From NCBI RefSeq assembly GCF_000633395.1, contig NZ_AYMU01000007.1, positions 310,001 to 374,000 of the forward strand: DNA of 64,000 nucleotides, given 5' to 3'. Source of the stretch: Pseudomonas sp. PH1b (GTDB lineage Bacteria; Pseudomonadota; Gammaproteobacteria; Pseudomonadales; Pseudomonadaceae). The position numbers and the translations under genes are program-made. This document shows positions 16,978 to 27,282 of this stretch, piece after piece (position 1 is the stretch's first letter; the number at the start of each line of letters is the position of its first letter). A model generated the notes under the pieces. It saw nothing but the letters and a program-made list of their open reading frames with translations, ran no database searches and was not told where the DNA came from.

Positions 16978-18372
16978 ATGGCTGTCTACAACTACGACGT
17001 AGTGGTGCTGGGCTCAGGCCCCGCTGGAGAAGGTGCGGCGATGAACGCCGCGAAAGCAGGACGCAAAGTGGCGATGGTCGATAGCCGTCGCCAGGTCGGC
17101 GGCAACTGCACCCACCTGGGTACCATTCCGTCCAAGGCCCTGCGTCACTCGGTCCGGCAGATCATGCAGTTCAACACCAACCCGATGTTCCGGGCGATTG
17201 GCGAGCCGCGCTGGTTCTCTTTCCCGGACGTGCTCAAGAGCGCCGAGAAGGTCATCTCCAAGCAAGTGGCCTCGCGTACCGGCTACTACGCCCGCAACCG
17301 GGTCGACGTGTTCTTCGGCACGGGCAGCTTCGCCGACGAGCAGACCGTGGAAGTGGTCTGCGCCAACGGCGTGGTGGAAAAACTGGTGGCCAAGCACATC
17401 ATCATCGCCACCGGCTCGCGCCCGTATCGCCCGGCGGACATCGATTTCGGTCACCCGCGTATCTACGATAGCGACACCATCCTCAGCCTCGGCCACACCC
17501 CGCGCAAACTCATCGTTTACGGCGCCGGGGTGATCGGTTGCGAATACGCCTCGATCTTCAGCGGTCTGGGGGTGCTGGTGGAACTGGTGGACAACCGCGG
17601 CCAGTTGCTCAGCTTCCTGGATTCGGAAATCTCCCAGGCCCTGAGCTACCACTTCAGCAACAACAACATCACCGTGCGCCATAACGAGGAATACGACCGC
17701 GTTGAAGGTGTGGACAACGGGGTGATCCTGCATCTGAAGTCCGGCAAGAAGATCAAGGCCGACGCCTTGCTCTGGTGCAACGGCCGTACCGGCAACACCG
17801 ACAAGCTGGGCATGGAGAACATCGGGGTCAAGGTCAACAGCCGTGGCCAGATCGAGGTCGACGAGAACTATCGCACCTGCGTGCCGAACATCTACGGCGC
17901 CGGTGACGTGATCGGCTGGCCGAGCCTGGCCAGTGCCGCCCACGACCAGGGGCGCTCGGCCGCTGGCAGCATTGTCGATAACGGCAGCTGGCGTTTCGTC
18001 AACGACGTACCGACCGGGATCTACACCATTCCCGAGATCAGTTCGATCGGCAAGAACGAGCAGGAACTGACCCAGGCCAAGGTGCCTTACGAAGTGGGCA
18101 AGGCGTTCTTCAAGGGCATGGCCCGGGCGCAGATCGCCGGCGAGCCGCAAGGCATGCTGAAGATCCTGTTCCACCGGGAAACCCTGGAAGTCCTCGGCGT
18201 GCATTGCTTCGGCTACCAGGCTTCGGAGATCGTGCACATCGGCCAGGCGATCATGAGCCAGCCGGGCGAGCTCAACACCCTGAAGTACTTCGTCAACACC
18301 ACCTTCAACTACCCGACCATGGCCGAAGCCTATCGGGTAGCCGCGTACGACGGCCTCAACCGGCTTTTTTGA
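16978..18372 (+). CDS. sthA: Soluble pyridine nucleotide transhydrogenase
   Basis: A 464-residue flavoprotein that transfers hydride between NADPH and NAD+ in the cytosol. The FAD-binding motif [10 protein letters not shown] is at residues 12-21. The usual redox disulfide of the family is replaced by Cys44-x4-Thr49 ([13 protein letters not shown]), which distinguishes Sth from lipoamide dehydrogenase and glutathione reductase. A second Rossmann motif, [13 protein letters not shown], binds the nicotinamide nucleotide. The C-terminal dimer domain is intact and length is normal. The leader carries two hairpins. Confidence 0.97.
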   Translation: MAVYNYDVVVLGSGPAGEGAAMNAAKAGRKVAMVDSRRQVGGNCTHLGTIPSKALRHSVRQIMQFNTNPMFRAIGEPRWFSFPDVLKSAEKVISKQVASRTGYYARNRVDVFFGTGSFADEQTVEVVCANGVVEKLVAKHIIIATGSRPYRPADIDFGHPRIYDSDTILSLGHTPRKLIVYGAGVIGCEYASIFSGLGVLVELVDNRGQLLSFLDSEISQALSYHFSNNNITVRHNEEYDRVEGVDNGVILHLKSGKKIKADALLWCNGRTGNTDKLGMENIGVKVNSRGQIEVDENYRTCVPNIYGAGDVIGWPSLASAAHDQGRSAAGSIVDNGSWRFVNDVPTGIYTIPEISSIGKNEQELTQAKVPYEVGKAFFKGMARAQIAGEPQGMLKILFHRETLEVLGVHCFGYQASEIVHIGQAIMSQPGELNTLKYFVNTTFNYPTMAEAYRVAAYDGLNRLF

Positions 18373-18414
18373 GCGGCTCCGGCCGGTGGCCTGAGCCGGC
18401 CGGGGAGACCGATT

Positions 18415-19137
18415 TCAGTAATTCTCGAGGGTGGCGCTGGCCAAACCGGGAAAGTCTGTAATCAGGCTATCTACGCCGAAGTCGGCGAGTCTGCGCATCA
18501 GCGCGGGCTCGTTGACTGTCCATACCGACACATGCAAGCCCTGACGCTGCGCCCGTTGCAGCCGTTCCGGGGTGCACAGGGTCCAGTTCAACGCCAGAAT
18601 CTCGCAGCCATAGCTCTGGGCGACCTTCAACGGGTCGAGCCAGGCGTACTCGGCTACCAGTCCGCGGGACAGGTCCGGCGTCAGCTCCACCGCGGCCTTC
18701 AAGACTTCCCGGGAGCTTGAGGTCACGGTGACCTTGTCCAGCAGGCCGAAACGCTGGGCCATTTCCCTGATGGCCAGCACCGTGGTCGCGGCGCGGGTGC
18801 GCGAGGCGCTCTTGACCTCCAGCTGCCAGTGCTCGAAGTCGCATTTCTCGAACAGCTCTTCCAGGCGTGGGATCGGGCAGGGGCTGACCCAGCCCGGGCC
18901 ACCCTTGCGCGCGTCGTAGGTCACCAGTTCGGCGGCGCTATGTTCCACCACCTTGCCGCGCCGGTCGGTGGTGCGCTTGAGAGTCGGGTCGTGAATCACC
19001 ATCAGCTCGCCGTCCATGGACAGATGCAGGTCGAGCTCGCAGCGGCGTACGCCGTGCTTGAGGCATTCCTGAAAGCTGGTCAGGGTGTTTTCCGGTGCTT
19101 CGCCTTTAGCGCCACGATGGCCATAGATCAGGGTCAC
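18415..19137 (-). CDS. Glycerophosphodiester phosphodiesterase
   Basis: A 240-residue GDPD-family enzyme with a TIM-barrel fold and no signal peptide, so probably cytosolic (UgpQ-like). It hydrolyses glycerophosphodiesters to glycerol 3-phosphate and an alcohol. 'GHRGAKGEAPENT' contains the catalytic His and Glu; 'ELDLHLSMDGELMVIHD' supplies metal ligands and the second His. The start is GTG at 19137 with AAGGAG 5 nt upstream. It lies downstream of the PilZ gene on the same strand, with 50 nt between them. Confidence 0.9.
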   Translation of the reverse strand: MTLIYGHRGAKGEAPENTLTSFQECLKHGVRRCELDLHLSMDGELMVIHDPTLKRTTDRRGKVVEHSAAELVTYDARKGGPGWVSPCPIPRLEELFEKCDFEHWQLEVKSASRTRAATTVLAIREMAQRFGLLDKVTVTSSSREVLKAAVELTPDLSRGLVAEYAWLDPLKVAQSYGCEILALNWTLCTPERLQRAQRQGLHVSVWTVNEPALMRRLADFGVDSLITDFPGLASATLENY

Positions 19138-19187
19138 AATTGCTCCTTCACGGATGTTGTTCCTTTAGAGAGGGTCGGGCGTGCTGT

Positions 19188-19775
19188 TCAGCCGGCGGCC
19201 GGGTCGCTCTGTTCCCGGGCCAGGCGTCGCTGCTGCGCCTGTTTTTGCAGGATATAGCGCGCCAGCAACTGGCGCTGGGCGTCGGTCAATGCTTCGAACT
19301 CGGTGCCGACTTCGAAGGTGCCGAAGCTCTGGGGTTCGCAATGGGTGACCTTGGCCCGCAGCAGCAGGCCCAGGGCCTGAGGCATCAGCAGCAATTTCAC
19401 CGCCAGGTGGCTGCCGCTGGGGTAGCTCTGGTGGTGGCTGAACTCGATGCCGCCTTCGGAGAGGACCACTCGTTGCGGTTCGCCGAATTTGCCGAGCACG
19501 GTCTGCGCCACCACCTGGCCCAGCAGGTCGATGCGCTTGTTCATCGCCTTGAGGTAGCTGGCCAGGGTGCGGTCACGCTCGCTGACCTGGCGCAGCAGGT
19601 GCTGGGATTCGAATTCGCTCAGGTGCAGTTCGCTGAGCAGATTGAACAGCGGCGACTCATCCTGCAACACTTCCTTGCTCGCCGCGTCGTGGGCGGACAG
19701 GGGGCTAATTTCCAGTGCGATCGTGTCCTCGATACGGTAGTATTCGCGGCGATCTTCTTCATCTAATGTCGACAT
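19188..19775 (-). CDS. PilZ domain protein (c-di-GMP effector)
   Basis: A 195-residue soluble protein. The c-di-GMP signature appears as an RRxxxR element near the start (RREYYRIED) and a degenerate D/NxSxxG element ('VVLSEGGIEF', about residue 124). The intervening helical region 'LKAMNKRIDLLGQVV' resembles PilZN-type proteins. It is divergent from lolC and probably cotranscribed with the GDPD gene downstream. The output function is unknown. Confidence 0.8.
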   Translation of the reverse strand: MSTLDEEDRREYYRIEDTIALEISPLSAHDAASKEVLQDESPLFNLLSELHLSEFESQHLLRQVSERDRTLASYLKAMNKRIDLLGQVVAQTVLGKFGEPQRVVLSEGGIEFSHHQSYPSGSHLAVKLLLMPQALGLLLRAKVTHCEPQSFGTFEVGTEFEALTDAQRQLLARYILQKQAQQRRLAREQSDPAAG

Positions 19776-19869
19776 GGCGAACCCATGGTAGAGGCAGTGG
19801 TCTGAGTGTAAAGCTGCTTACCAGGCCCCGCCACAAGGACGTCTTCTTTTCCTCCGAACAAGCCCCGAC

Positions 19870-21120
19870 ATGTTCAGACCTCTGTTTGCTTTTATCGGCA
19901 CGCGTTATACCCGTGCAAAGCGTCGCAATCATTTTGTGTCATTCATTTCCCTGACCTCGATGATCGGACTCGCCCTTGGCGTGATCGTGATGATCGTCGT
20001 GCTGTCGGTGATGAACGGCTTCGATCATGAAATGCGCACCCGCGTGCTGGGCATGGTGCCCCACGCCACCATCGAAGCCGGTGAACCCATCAGCGACTGG
20101 CAAAGCCTGGCCGACAAGGTCAAGCAGAACCCGAAAGTGCTGGCGGTGGCGCCCTTCACCCAGATGCAGGGCCTGCTGACCAACAAGGGGCAGGTGCAGA
20201 AGGTGCTGCTCAATGCCATCGATCCGGCCAAGGAGCGAGAGGTGTCGATCATTGACCACTTCATGCAGCAAGGTCAGCTGGATGCCCTGGCGCCCGGCAG
20301 CTTCGGCATCGTCATCGGTGACAAGGCGGCGGCCAAGCTGGGTGTAGTCCTGGGCGACAAACTGACCTTCGTCGCGCCTGAAGTCACGGTGACCCCGGCC
20401 GGCATGTTCCCGCGGATGAAGCGCTTTACCGTAGTGGGCATCTTCCACGTCGGCGCCGGAGAGATCGACGGCTACCTGGGCCTGACCAACCTTGAAGACT
20501 TGGGGCGCCTGCATCGCTGGAAGCCGGACCAGGTCCAGGGGCTGCGGTTGAAGTTCGACGACCTGTTCCAGGCACCGCGCACGGCCTGGGAAATCGCCCA
20601 GCAGTTGGGCGAGAACCACTATTACGCCCGCGACTGGACCCGTACCCACGGCAACCTGTACCAGGCCATCCGCATGGAAAAAGCCATGATCGGCCTGTTG
20701 CTGCTGCTGATCGTCGCGGTGGCCGCCTTCAACATCATCTCGACCCTGGTGATGGTGGTGAACGACAAGAAGGGCGACATCGCCATTCTTCGCACCCTGG
20801 GCGCCACGCCGGGCACCATCATGGCGATCTTCATGGTCCAGGGTACGGTGATCGGGGTGGTCGGTACCTTGATCGGTGCCGTACTGGGGATGCTTGCGGC
20901 ACTGAACGTCAGTGCGGCGATCTCCGCCCTCGAAGGCCTGATCGGGCACAAATTCCTCAACGCCGACGTGTACTTCATCGACTACCTGCCCTCGCAACTG
21001 ATGGCCGAGGACGTGTTGATGGTCTGCGGCGCGGCGCTGGTCCTGAGTTTCCTCGCCACCTTGTATCCAGCCTGGCGTGCGGCGCGCACCCAGCCTGCGG
21101 AGGCGCTACGTTATGAGTGA
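19870..21120 (+). CDS. lolC: Lipoprotein-releasing ABC transporter permease LolC
   Basis: A 416-residue inner-membrane permease of the LolCDE complex, which extracts outer-membrane lipoproteins and hands them to LolA. Four TM segments: one N-terminal (about 25-48) and three C-terminal ('[20 protein letters not shown]', '[18 protein letters not shown]', '[21 protein letters not shown]'), with a large periplasmic domain between. The start at 19870 begins MFRPL as in its paralogue. Its stop overlaps lolD. Confidence 0.95.
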   Translation: MFRPLFAFIGTRYTRAKRRNHFVSFISLTSMIGLALGVIVMIVVLSVMNGFDHEMRTRVLGMVPHATIEAGEPISDWQSLADKVKQNPKVLAVAPFTQMQGLLTNKGQVQKVLLNAIDPAKEREVSIIDHFMQQGQLDALAPGSFGIVIGDKAAAKLGVVLGDKLTFVAPEVTVTPAGMFPRMKRFTVVGIFHVGAGEIDGYLGLTNLEDLGRLHRWKPDQVQGLRLKFDDLFQAPRTAWEIAQQLGENHYYARDWTRTHGNLYQAIRMEKAMIGLLLLLIVAVAAFNIISTLVMVVNDKKGDIAILRTLGATPGTIMAIFMVQGTVIGVVGTLIGAVLGMLAALNVSAAISALEGLIGHKFLNADVYFIDYLPSQLMAEDVLMVCGAALVLSFLATLYPAWRAARTQPAEALRYE

Positions 21121-21811
21121 GTTGGGCATGAGTGAAAAAGCAATCCTGAGCTGCCGTGACCTGGGCAAGGCCTATGACGAAGGCCCGGAATCGGTGGTGG
21201 TCCTGTCCGGTCTGCAACTGGAGCTGCACCCGGGTGAGCGAGTAGCCATCGTCGGTACTTCCGGTTCGGGTAAAAGTACCTTGCTCAACTTGCTGGGCGG
21301 CCTGGACACCCCGTCCAAGGGCAGCGTCTGGCTGGCCGGCGAAGAGCTTTCGGCCCTGGGTGAGAAAGCCCGTGGCCAGTTGCGCAATCGCTCCCTGGGC
21401 TTCGTCTACCAGTTCCACCACCTGCTGCCGGAGTTCACCGCCCTGGAGAACGTCTGCATGCCCCTGCTGATCGGCCGCACGCCGATCCCCGAGGCCCGCC
21501 AGCGCGCCACCGCCTTGCTCGAGCGGGTGGGCCTTGGTCATCGCCTGGAGCACAAGCCGTCCGAGCTGTCCGGTGGCGAGCGCCAGCGTGTAGCCATCGC
21601 CCGGGCCCTGGTGAACAAGCCGGGCTTGGTGATGCTCGACGAACCTACCGGCAACCTCGACTCCCACACCGCCCAGGGCATCCAGGACCTGATGCTGGAA
21701 CTCAGCACTTCGATGCGCACCGCCTTCCTGGTGGTGACCCACGACATGAACCTGGCCCGGCAGATGGACCGCGTACTGCACCTGCAAGAAGGTCACCTGG
21801 TCGCGATCTGA
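21113..21811 (+). CDS. lolD: Lipoprotein-releasing ABC transporter ATPase LolD
   Basis: A 232-residue ABC ATPase. Walker [10 protein letters not shown] is at residues 48-56, signature LSGGERQR is near 154, and Walker B '[12 protein letters not shown]' is the form typical of the MacB/LolD class. It powers lipoprotein extraction with LolC and LolE. The ATG at 21113 overlaps the lolC stop by 8 nt and has GGAGG about 9 nt upstream; an ATG at 21128 is possible. Confidence 0.95.
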   Translation: MSELGMSEKAILSCRDLGKAYDEGPESVVVLSGLQLELHPGERVAIVGTSGSGKSTLLNLLGGLDTPSKGSVWLAGEELSALGEKARGQLRNRSLGFVYQFHHLLPEFTALENVCMPLLIGRTPIPEARQRATALLERVGLGHRLEHKPSELSGGERQRVAIARALVNKPGLVMLDEPTGNLDSHTAQGIQDLMLELSTSMRTAFLVVTHDMNLARQMDRVLHLQEGHLVAI

Positions 21812-21823
21812 TGCGGCCGCACG

Positions 21824-21866
21824 CGGCGCCGGGGATTTATTCGCCGGCGCCGGGTCATTAATTTTT
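21824..21866 (+). terminator. Hairpin between lolD and lolE
   Basis: CGGCGCCGG pairs with CCGGCGCCG across an 11-nt loop; a TTAATTTTT stretch follows after about 7 nt. It lies inside the lolCDE operon and may partly terminate or protect the lolCD message. Confidence 0.5.
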
Positions 21867-21882
21867 CCAGGGTGCCTTGCCC

Positions 21883-23127
21883 ATGTTCAGACCTTTATCG
21901 ATCTTTATCGGCACGCGCTACACCCGCGCCAAGCGGCGCAATCGTTTTGTCTCGTTCATTTCCATGACCTCGATGATCGGCCTCGCCCTGGGCGTACTGG
22001 CGATGATCGTGGTGTTGTCGGTGATGAACGGTTTCCAACGGGAAATGAGCTCGCGGATCCTCGGCATGGTGCCTCACGCGACCATCGTTGGGGTCAATCC
22101 CATTGACGACTGGCAGCCGGTGGCCGCAGCGGCCTTGAAAAACCCGGAAGTCACCGCAGCGGTGCCCTTCACCGAGATGGAAGGCATGCTTTCCTACAAG
22201 GGGGCGATGCAGCCGATCCAGATCAGCGGCATCGATCCGGCCCAGGAAGGCAAGGTGTCGATCGTGGCCCAGCATATCGTTCAGGGCAGTCTGCAGGACC
22301 TGAAACCCGGCGAGTTCGGGGTGGTGCTTGGCGAGATCACCGCCCGGCGCTTTCGCCTCAACGTCGGTGACAAGCTGACCCTGATCGTGCCCGAGGTGAG
22401 CAGTGCTCCGGGCGGCATCACCCCGCGGATGCAGCGTCTGAACGTGGTCGGGGTGTTCAAGGTGGGTGCCGAGCTGGACGGCTCCATGGGCCTGATCCAT
22501 GTGGCCGATGCGGCAGAGATGCAGCACTGGCAGCCGAACCAGGTGCAGAGCGTGCGCCTGGCGGTCAAGGACCTGTATGCCGCGCCAAAGGTTTCGGCGG
22601 ACATTGCCAAGGGGCTGGGAGCGGGTTTCCGCGCCGATGACTGGACTCACACCCAGGGCAGCCTGTTCAGCGCCATGAAGATGGAAAAGACCATGATCGG
22701 CCTGCTGCTGCTGATGATTGTTGCGGTGGCGGCGTTCAACATCATCGCCACCCTGATCATGGTGGTGAACGACAAGGGCGCGGACATCGCGATCCTGCGC
22801 ACCATCGGCGCGACACCGCGGCAGATCATGGCGATCTTCATGGTCCAGGGCACGGTGATCGGTATCGTCGGCACGCTGATTGGCGGAGTGCTGGGGGTGA
22901 TCGCCGCGTTGAACGTGAGTGAACTGGTGGGCTGGCTGGAGAGGATCAGCGGGCAGCAGATCTTCAGTTCCGACGTGTACTTCGTCAGCAACCTGCCTTC
23001 CGAGCTGCAGGGCGGCGACGTGGCTTTGATCTGCGGCGCCGGGTTTGTCCTCAGCTTCCTGGCCACGGTGTATCCGGCCTGGCGCGCGTCCAAGGTCGAA
23101 CCGGCGCACGCGCTGCGGTACTCGTAA
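21883..23127 (+). CDS. lolE: Lipoprotein-releasing ABC transporter permease LolE
   Basis: A 414-residue permease, a paralogue of LolC in this operon with the same topology: one N-terminal and three C-terminal TM segments around a periplasmic domain. Long blocks are nearly identical to LolC ('[12 protein letters not shown]', 'MIGLALGV', 'GRILxMVPHATI'-like, '[12 protein letters not shown]'). It would pair with LolC over two LolD subunits. The ATG at 21883 is preferred to the upstream TTG. A strong bidirectional terminator follows. Confidence 0.93.
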   Translation: MFRPLSIFIGTRYTRAKRRNRFVSFISMTSMIGLALGVLAMIVVLSVMNGFQREMSSRILGMVPHATIVGVNPIDDWQPVAAAALKNPEVTAAVPFTEMEGMLSYKGAMQPIQISGIDPAQEGKVSIVAQHIVQGSLQDLKPGEFGVVLGEITARRFRLNVGDKLTLIVPEVSSAPGGITPRMQRLNVVGVFKVGAELDGSMGLIHVADAAEMQHWQPNQVQSVRLAVKDLYAAPKVSADIAKGLGAGFRADDWTHTQGSLFSAMKMEKTMIGLLLLMIVAVAAFNIIATLIMVVNDKGADIAILRTIGATPRQIMAIFMVQGTVIGIVGTLIGGVLGVIAALNVSELVGWLERISGQQIFSSDVYFVSNLPSELQGGDVALICGAGFVLSFLATVYPAWRASKVEPAHALRYS

Positions 23128-23132
23128 GGCAC

Positions 23133-23175
23133 AAGGCCGGCCGGCTCCTGTTGCGGGAGCCGGCCGGCCTTATTC
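23133..23175. terminator. Bidirectional terminator between lolE and copS
   Basis: A 16-bp perfect stem (AAGGCCGGCCGGCTCC with its complement) encloses a 7-nt loop. A-rich and T-rich flanks serve both convergent genes; it overlaps the last 2 bases of copS. Confidence 0.9.
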
Positions 23176-24531
23176 TTTCCCTGGCAACTCGATCACGAAG
23201 CGGGTCCAGCCCGAGCCTGATTCGCAACCAATCTGCCCACCATGGGCGCGAATGATCGATTGGGTGATCGCCAGGCCCAATCCTGCATGTTCATGGCTGC
23301 CTTCATGTCGCGCCGGGTCTACGCGGTAGAAGCGGTCGAACAATCGTGGCAGCAGTTCCTGTGCAATGCCCTCGCCGGTGTTTTCAATCCTCAGGCTCAA
23401 GCCCGCGGGGCGTTGGCTGATTAGCACCTTGACCGAGCCGCCAGCAGGGGTGAAGCGCAAGGCATTGTCCAGCAGGTTGGACAGCGCCCGGCGCAGCATG
23501 CCGCGATCTCCGGCGAATCTGCCGTTGCCTTCCCGGCTCAGGCTGATGTTCGCGTCTTCCGCCAGGGGGCCATAGAACTCCAGCAGCATGTCGGTCTCCT
23601 GGGCCAGCTCCAGGGCTTCGCGCCGGGGTGTCAGCAGGCCGTGGTCGGCCTTGGCCAGGTACAGCATGTCGTTGACCAGTTGCGCCATCCATTGCAGCTC
23701 TTCGAGGTTGCTGTGCAGGGCTTCGCGGTAATCCTCGATCGGCCGCGGGCGGGTCAGGGTGACCTGGGTGTGGGTCAGTAGGTTCGACAGCGGCGTGCGC
23801 AATTCATGGGCAATGTCGGCGGAAAAGGCCGAGAGGCGCTGGAACGACTCTTCCAGGCGGCCGAGCATGGCGTTGAAGCTGCTGGCCAGTTCCGCCAGCT
23901 CCACGGGCATCTGCTCCTGGGGCAGGCGCTGGGTCAGGGAGCTGGCGGAGATGCTGGCGGCAACCGCGCTCATGCTCCGTAGCGGACGCAGGCCGCTGCG
24001 GGCGGCCCAGGCGCCGAGCAGGGCCGTGGCCAGGGCCGAGAGGCCCACGGTGAGCCAGATCAGGTGCTGCATGCGCTGCAGAAAGTGCTGGTGATGGGTG
24101 ATGTCGAGTATCAGGGTCAATTGCGCCGAGTCGGTCTGGCCGGGAGTCAGTTGCGCGCTGTAGATCCGGTAGGCGGTGCCGGCCTGTTCCAGGCTGTGCA
24201 GCCCGGCGGCGGCAGGCAGCGAGGCGGGCAGGGCAGGGGCAGAATTGAACCAGACCTGGCCATCGGCACCGCTGATCCGCAGCGTCAGGTCCGGCTGGTG
24301 GCTCAACTCATCCAGTAGGCGGGCCTGGTCGCGAGGGAAGTCACTGGCCGTGGTGACATTCTGCAGGGCGCTGCGCAGGGCAATCAGTTTACCGTCCAGC
24401 AATTGCTGGTCCAGTTCGATGAAGTGAGCTTCGCTGGCCCGGCTGAACAGCACTCCGGCCAAGAGCGAAACCACCGCGGTACAGGCGGCAAACAGCAGCG
24501 CCAGGCGCCCGCTCAGGGACAGGCGAGGCAT
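23170..24531 (-). CDS. copS: Copper-type sensor histidine kinase CopS
   Basis: A 453-residue heavy-metal sensor kinase. TM1 is at about residues 9-30, a periplasmic sensor domain of about 125 residues follows, and TM2 is at about 157-177. Then come HAMP, the phosphoacceptor His242 (AHELRTPLSN) and an HATPase domain (N box 'RRALSNLLDNALRFTP', G box 'HAGLGLAI'). It probably senses periplasmic Cu(I) and phosphorylates the adjacent regulator. The start overlaps the regulator's stop by 1 nt (TGATG), so translation is coupled. Assignment to copper rests on the neighbouring cupredoxin and CopR box. Confidence 0.88.
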   Translation of the reverse strand: MPRLSLSGRLALLFAACTAVVSLLAGVLFSRASEAHFIELDQQLLDGKLIALRSALQNVTTASDFPRDQARLLDELSHQPDLTLRISGADGQVWFNSAPALPASLPAAAGLHSLEQAGTAYRIYSAQLTPGQTDSAQLTLILDITHHQHFLQRMQHLIWLTVGLSALATALLGAWAARSGLRPLRSMSAVAASISASSLTQRLPQEQMPVELAELASSFNAMLGRLEESFQRLSAFSADIAHELRTPLSNLLTHTQVTLTRPRPIEDYREALHSNLEELQWMAQLVNDMLYLAKADHGLLTPRREALELAQETDMLLEFYGPLAEDANISLSREGNGRFAGDRGMLRRALSNLLDNALRFTPAGGSVKVLISQRPAGLSLRIENTGEGIAQELLPRLFDRFYRVDPARHEGSHEHAGLGLAITQSIIRAHGGQIGCESGSGWTRFVIELPGKE

Positions 24532-25211
24532 CAGGCCTGGCGCTCTTCGAGCACGTAGCCCATGCCGCGTACCGTATGGATCAACTTGTTGGGGTAATCG
24601 TCATCGATCTTCAGGCGTAGGCGGCGGATCGCCACTTCGATGACATTGGTATCACTGTCGAAGTTCATGTCCCAGACCTGGGAGGCGATCAGCGACTTGG
24701 GCAGGACTTCGCCCTGGCGGCGCAGGAGCATTTCCAGCAGGGCGAATTCCTTGGCGGTCAGGTCGATGCGCTGGCCGCTGCGTTCGACCCGGCGGCGAAT
24801 CAGGTCCAGACGCAGGTCGCCCAACTGCAGACTGGTTTCCTGGGCAACCGCGCTGCCTCGGCGCAGCAGGCTGCGGACCCGGGCCAGCAGTTCGGAAAAA
24901 GCGAAGGGTTTGACCAGGTAATCGTCGGCTCCCAATTCCAGCCCATGGACCCGGTCTTCCACTGCGTCACGGGCGGTGAGAAACAGCACCGGCATGTCCA
25001 GGCCGGCGCTGCGTACCGCTTGCAGAATCTGCCAGCCGTTGCGACCCGGGAGCATCACGTCGAGAATGAGCAGCGCGTAGTCGCCGCTCAGGGCCAGGTG
25101 CTGGCCAGTGCTGCCGTCCGCTACCAGCTCGGCATTGAAGCCGGCCTCGCTCAGGCCCTGGCGCAAATATTGGCCGGTTTTCGGTTGGTCTTCGACGATC
25201 AGCAGCTTCAT
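24531..25211 (-). CDS. copR: Copper response regulator CopR
   Basis: A 226-residue OmpR-family regulator. The receiver domain has phosphoacceptor Asp51 (LILDVMLPG) and switch Lys101 (LVKPFAF). The C-terminal winged helix has '[13 protein letters not shown]' and '[14 protein letters not shown]'. The ATG at 25211 gives a normal-length protein. It is the first gene of the copRS operon and is divergent from the cupredoxin gene across a consensus CopR box. Confidence 0.92.
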   Translation of the reverse strand: MKLLIVEDQPKTGQYLRQGLSEAGFNAELVADGSTGQHLALSGDYALLILDVMLPGRNGWQILQAVRSAGLDMPVLFLTARDAVEDRVHGLELGADDYLVKPFAFSELLARVRSLLRRGSAVAQETSLQLGDLRLDLIRRRVERSGQRIDLTAKEFALLEMLLRRQGEVLPKSLIASQVWDMNFDSDTNVIEVAIRRLRLKIDDDYPNKLIHTVRGMGYVLEERQA

Positions 25212-25275
25212 GACAGGACTCGTGGCATCTGGAACCCGGGCTTTATACCGTGCAGTCCCCCGGGACAGGCCAAAC

Positions 25276-25300
25276 TGACAAAGTTGTAATCTGATTGTCA
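25276..25300. promoter_or_regulatory. CopR (cop) box between copRS and the cupredoxin gene
   Basis: TGACAAAGTTGTAAT exactly fits the Pseudomonas cop-box form TGACA-N4-TGT-N-AT (recalled). An inverted TGTCA half-site follows at 25296-25300. The position in the divergent intergenic region fits control of both operons. Confidence 0.75.
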
Positions 25301-25367
25301 GCTGGCTGGCAGCGGCAGGTTCTAGAGTGTGCCACAGGCTGAATCCTGATCTTGTTGGAGTCTGATG

Positions 25368-25940
25368 ATGAATGTGCAAAACCTGTTGTTGCAAAGCCGC
25401 TCGATCCTCGGCGGCTGCCTGCTGCTGTTGAGCGCGCCGCTCTGGGCTTCGCCGGCGGCCTCCTATGATTTCGGCCAGCCGGCACCAGCGGCCAAGGCCA
25501 CTCGCAGTATCGAAGTGGTGATGGGCGACATGACCTTCCGCCCCGAGTCTCTGGAGGTCAAGGCCGGCGAGACTGTACGTTTCGTCCTGATCAACAAGGG
25601 GCAGTTGTTGCATGAGTTCAACCTGGGCGATGCGGCGATGCATGCCGAGCATCAGCAGGAGATGCTCAAGATGCAGCAGAGCGGCATGCTCACCCCGACT
25701 GCAGTCAAGGACATGGCGGCCGGCGGCATGGATCATTCGGCCATGGGGCATGGCTCGATGGCGGGCATGGCGCATGGCGCGGGAATGAAGCATGACGATC
25801 CCAACAGCGTGCTGGTGGAGCCGGGCAAGCAGGCCGAGCTGACCTGGACCTTCAGCAAAGGCGGCAGCCTGGAGTTTGCCTGTAACATTCCCGGGCACTA
25901 TCAGGCGGGGATGGTTGGCAAGCTGACGGTCACCCCGTAG
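25368..25940 (+). CDS. Periplasmic Met/His-rich cupredoxin
   Basis: A 190-residue copper-binding protein. It has a Sec signal peptide (cleavage near 'LWASPA', about residue 28), then a plastocyanin/azurin-like beta-barrel ('[24 protein letters not shown]'). A Met/His-rich loop inserts at about residues 95-145 ('[17 protein letters not shown]'), and the C-terminal copper-site motif '[13 protein letters not shown]' supplies Cys, His and Met ligands. It resembles the PA2807 protein beside copRS. It probably buffers or carries copper in the periplasm. The second ATG of a tandem pair is chosen because its spacing to GGAG is 7 nt. Confidence 0.88.
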   Translation: MNVQNLLLQSRSILGGCLLLLSAPLWASPAASYDFGQPAPAAKATRSIEVVMGDMTFRPESLEVKAGETVRFVLINKGQLLHEFNLGDAAMHAEHQQEMLKMQQSGMLTPTAVKDMAAGGMDHSAMGHGSMAGMAHGAGMKHDDPNSVLVEPGKQAELTWTFSKGGSLEFACNIPGHYQAGMVGKLTVTP

Positions 25941-26008
25941 GCATCCGGGGCTCAAAGGCGGGAGCAAAGGCTGATAGAATCCGCTGATTCTTCAGTCAGG
26001 TTTCCGCC

Positions 26009-26839
26009 ATGCATCCCGCAGCCGAACATTCGCCGCTGGGCAAGTCCAGTGAATACGTCTCCACTTACACCCCGTCCTTGCTGTTCCCGATTCCGCGGGC
26101 CGCCAAGTGGGCCGAACTGGGCTTGAGCGCCGATACCCTGCCTTATAAAGGTGTGGACTACTGGAACTGCTTCGAGCTGTCCTGGCTGCTGCCTTCGGGC
26201 AAGCCGGTGGTGGCCATCGGTGAGTTCAGCATTCCCGCCGATTCGCCGAACATCATCGAGTCCAAATCCTTCAAGCTGTACCTCAACTCCCTGAACCAGA
26301 CGCCGTTCGCTGATTGGGCGACGCTTGAGGCAACCTTGCGCGACGACCTGTCGGCCGCCGCAGGCAAGCCAGTGGGCGTGCGCATTCGCAGCCTGGGTGA
26401 GGTCGAGGCGCAAGGCGTGGTGGCGTTGCCCGGCGTTTGTATCGATGAGCTGGATATCAGCGTCGACAGCTATGAGCATCCCCGTCCGGAACTGCTGCGT
26501 TGCGATGCTTCACGCACCGTGGAGGAGAGCGTGCACAGCCACCTGCTCAAGTCCAACTGCCCGGTGACCAGCCAGCCGGACTGGGGCAGCGTGGTGGTCG
26601 AGTACCGCGGCGCGGCGCTGGATCACGCCAGCCTGCTGGCCTACCTGGTGAGTTTCCGCCAGCATTCGGACTTTCACGAACAGTGCGTGGAGCGGATCTT
26701 TCTCGATCTGCAGCGCTTGCTCAAGCCGGAGAAGCTCACGGTCTATGCTCGTTACGTGCGCCGCGGCGGGCTGGATATCAACCCTTACCGCAGCACTGAA
26801 ACGACGCAGTTCGCCAACCAGCGCCTGGTACGCCAGTAA
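26009..26839 (+). CDS. queF: NADPH-dependent 7-cyano-7-deazaguanine reductase QueF
   Basis: A 276-residue bimodular (YqfB/type II) QueF. It reduces preQ0 to preQ1 in queuosine biosynthesis. The QueF motif ESKSFKLY is at residues 84-91. The catalytic pair is Cys184 (LKSNCPVT) and Asp191. Length is normal for the tunnelling-fold long form. It is monocistronic, with a strong terminator just after the stop. Confidence 0.97.
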   Translation: MHPAAEHSPLGKSSEYVSTYTPSLLFPIPRAAKWAELGLSADTLPYKGVDYWNCFELSWLLPSGKPVVAIGEFSIPADSPNIIESKSFKLYLNSLNQTPFADWATLEATLRDDLSAAAGKPVGVRIRSLGEVEAQGVVALPGVCIDELDISVDSYEHPRPELLRCDASRTVEESVHSHLLKSNCPVTSQPDWGSVVVEYRGAALDHASLLAYLVSFRQHSDFHEQCVERIFLDLQRLLKPEKLTVYARYVRRGGLDINPYRSTETTQFANQRLVRQ

Positions 26840-26840
26840 G

Positions 26841-26876
26841 CAAAAGCCCCGCTCATTGAGCGGGGCTTTTGTTTTG
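26841..26876 (+). terminator. Rho-independent terminator after queF
   Basis: AAAAGCCCCGCTC pairs with GAGCGGGGCTTTT across ATT, followed by GTTTTG. The A-rich left flank may also serve the convergent DUF4404 gene. Confidence 0.92.
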
Positions 26877-26896
26877 TCGCGGGGAACAACACGCGG

Positions 26897-27160
26897 TCAG
26901 ATACCGATGTTGCCCAGGGTCTGGACGATATTGCGCAAGGTGCCGGCGATGGCCGGGTGTTCCAGTTCGAAGCGCTCCACAGCCAGGTTGACGCCGTCGG
27001 CGAGGCTGCTGTCGTGGGTGCTGGTCTCCAGCTTGAGTTGCAACTCGATCTGCTGCATCAGTTCCTGAAGATTGGCGCGTTCGGCTGCCGAAAGCGGTGG
27101 GTTCTGCTCCAATTGCTCGCGCAGGGTGTCGAGTTGTTCTTGCAGTTCGCGGGCAGGCAT
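26897..27160 (-). CDS. DUF4404 family protein
   Basis: An 87-residue, Leu/Gln/Glu-rich helical protein ('LQEQLDTLREQLEQ') with no membrane segment, probably a coiled coil in its first half. GGGAG lies upstream of the ATG. Similar small proteins follow queF in Pseudomonas. The function is unknown. Confidence 0.75.
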   Translation of the reverse strand: MPARELQEQLDTLREQLEQNPPLSAAERANLQELMQQIELQLKLETSTHDSSLADGVNLAVERFELEHPAIAGTLRNIVQTLGNIGI

Positions 27161-27282
27161 GGCGTTCTCCCTTTATTGATAGGCACAGGGATGGACCGTG
27201 AATGTGCGTCAAAGGTCCATGCCCACGGCTTAGAGTAATCCAGTCCCGGGCGTAGTGCATGATCCTGATCAATAGGCTTATG

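Noticed and set aside
17014..18237. 407-codon frame opposite sthA
   Set aside because: Antisense shadow; composition and lack of ribosome site.
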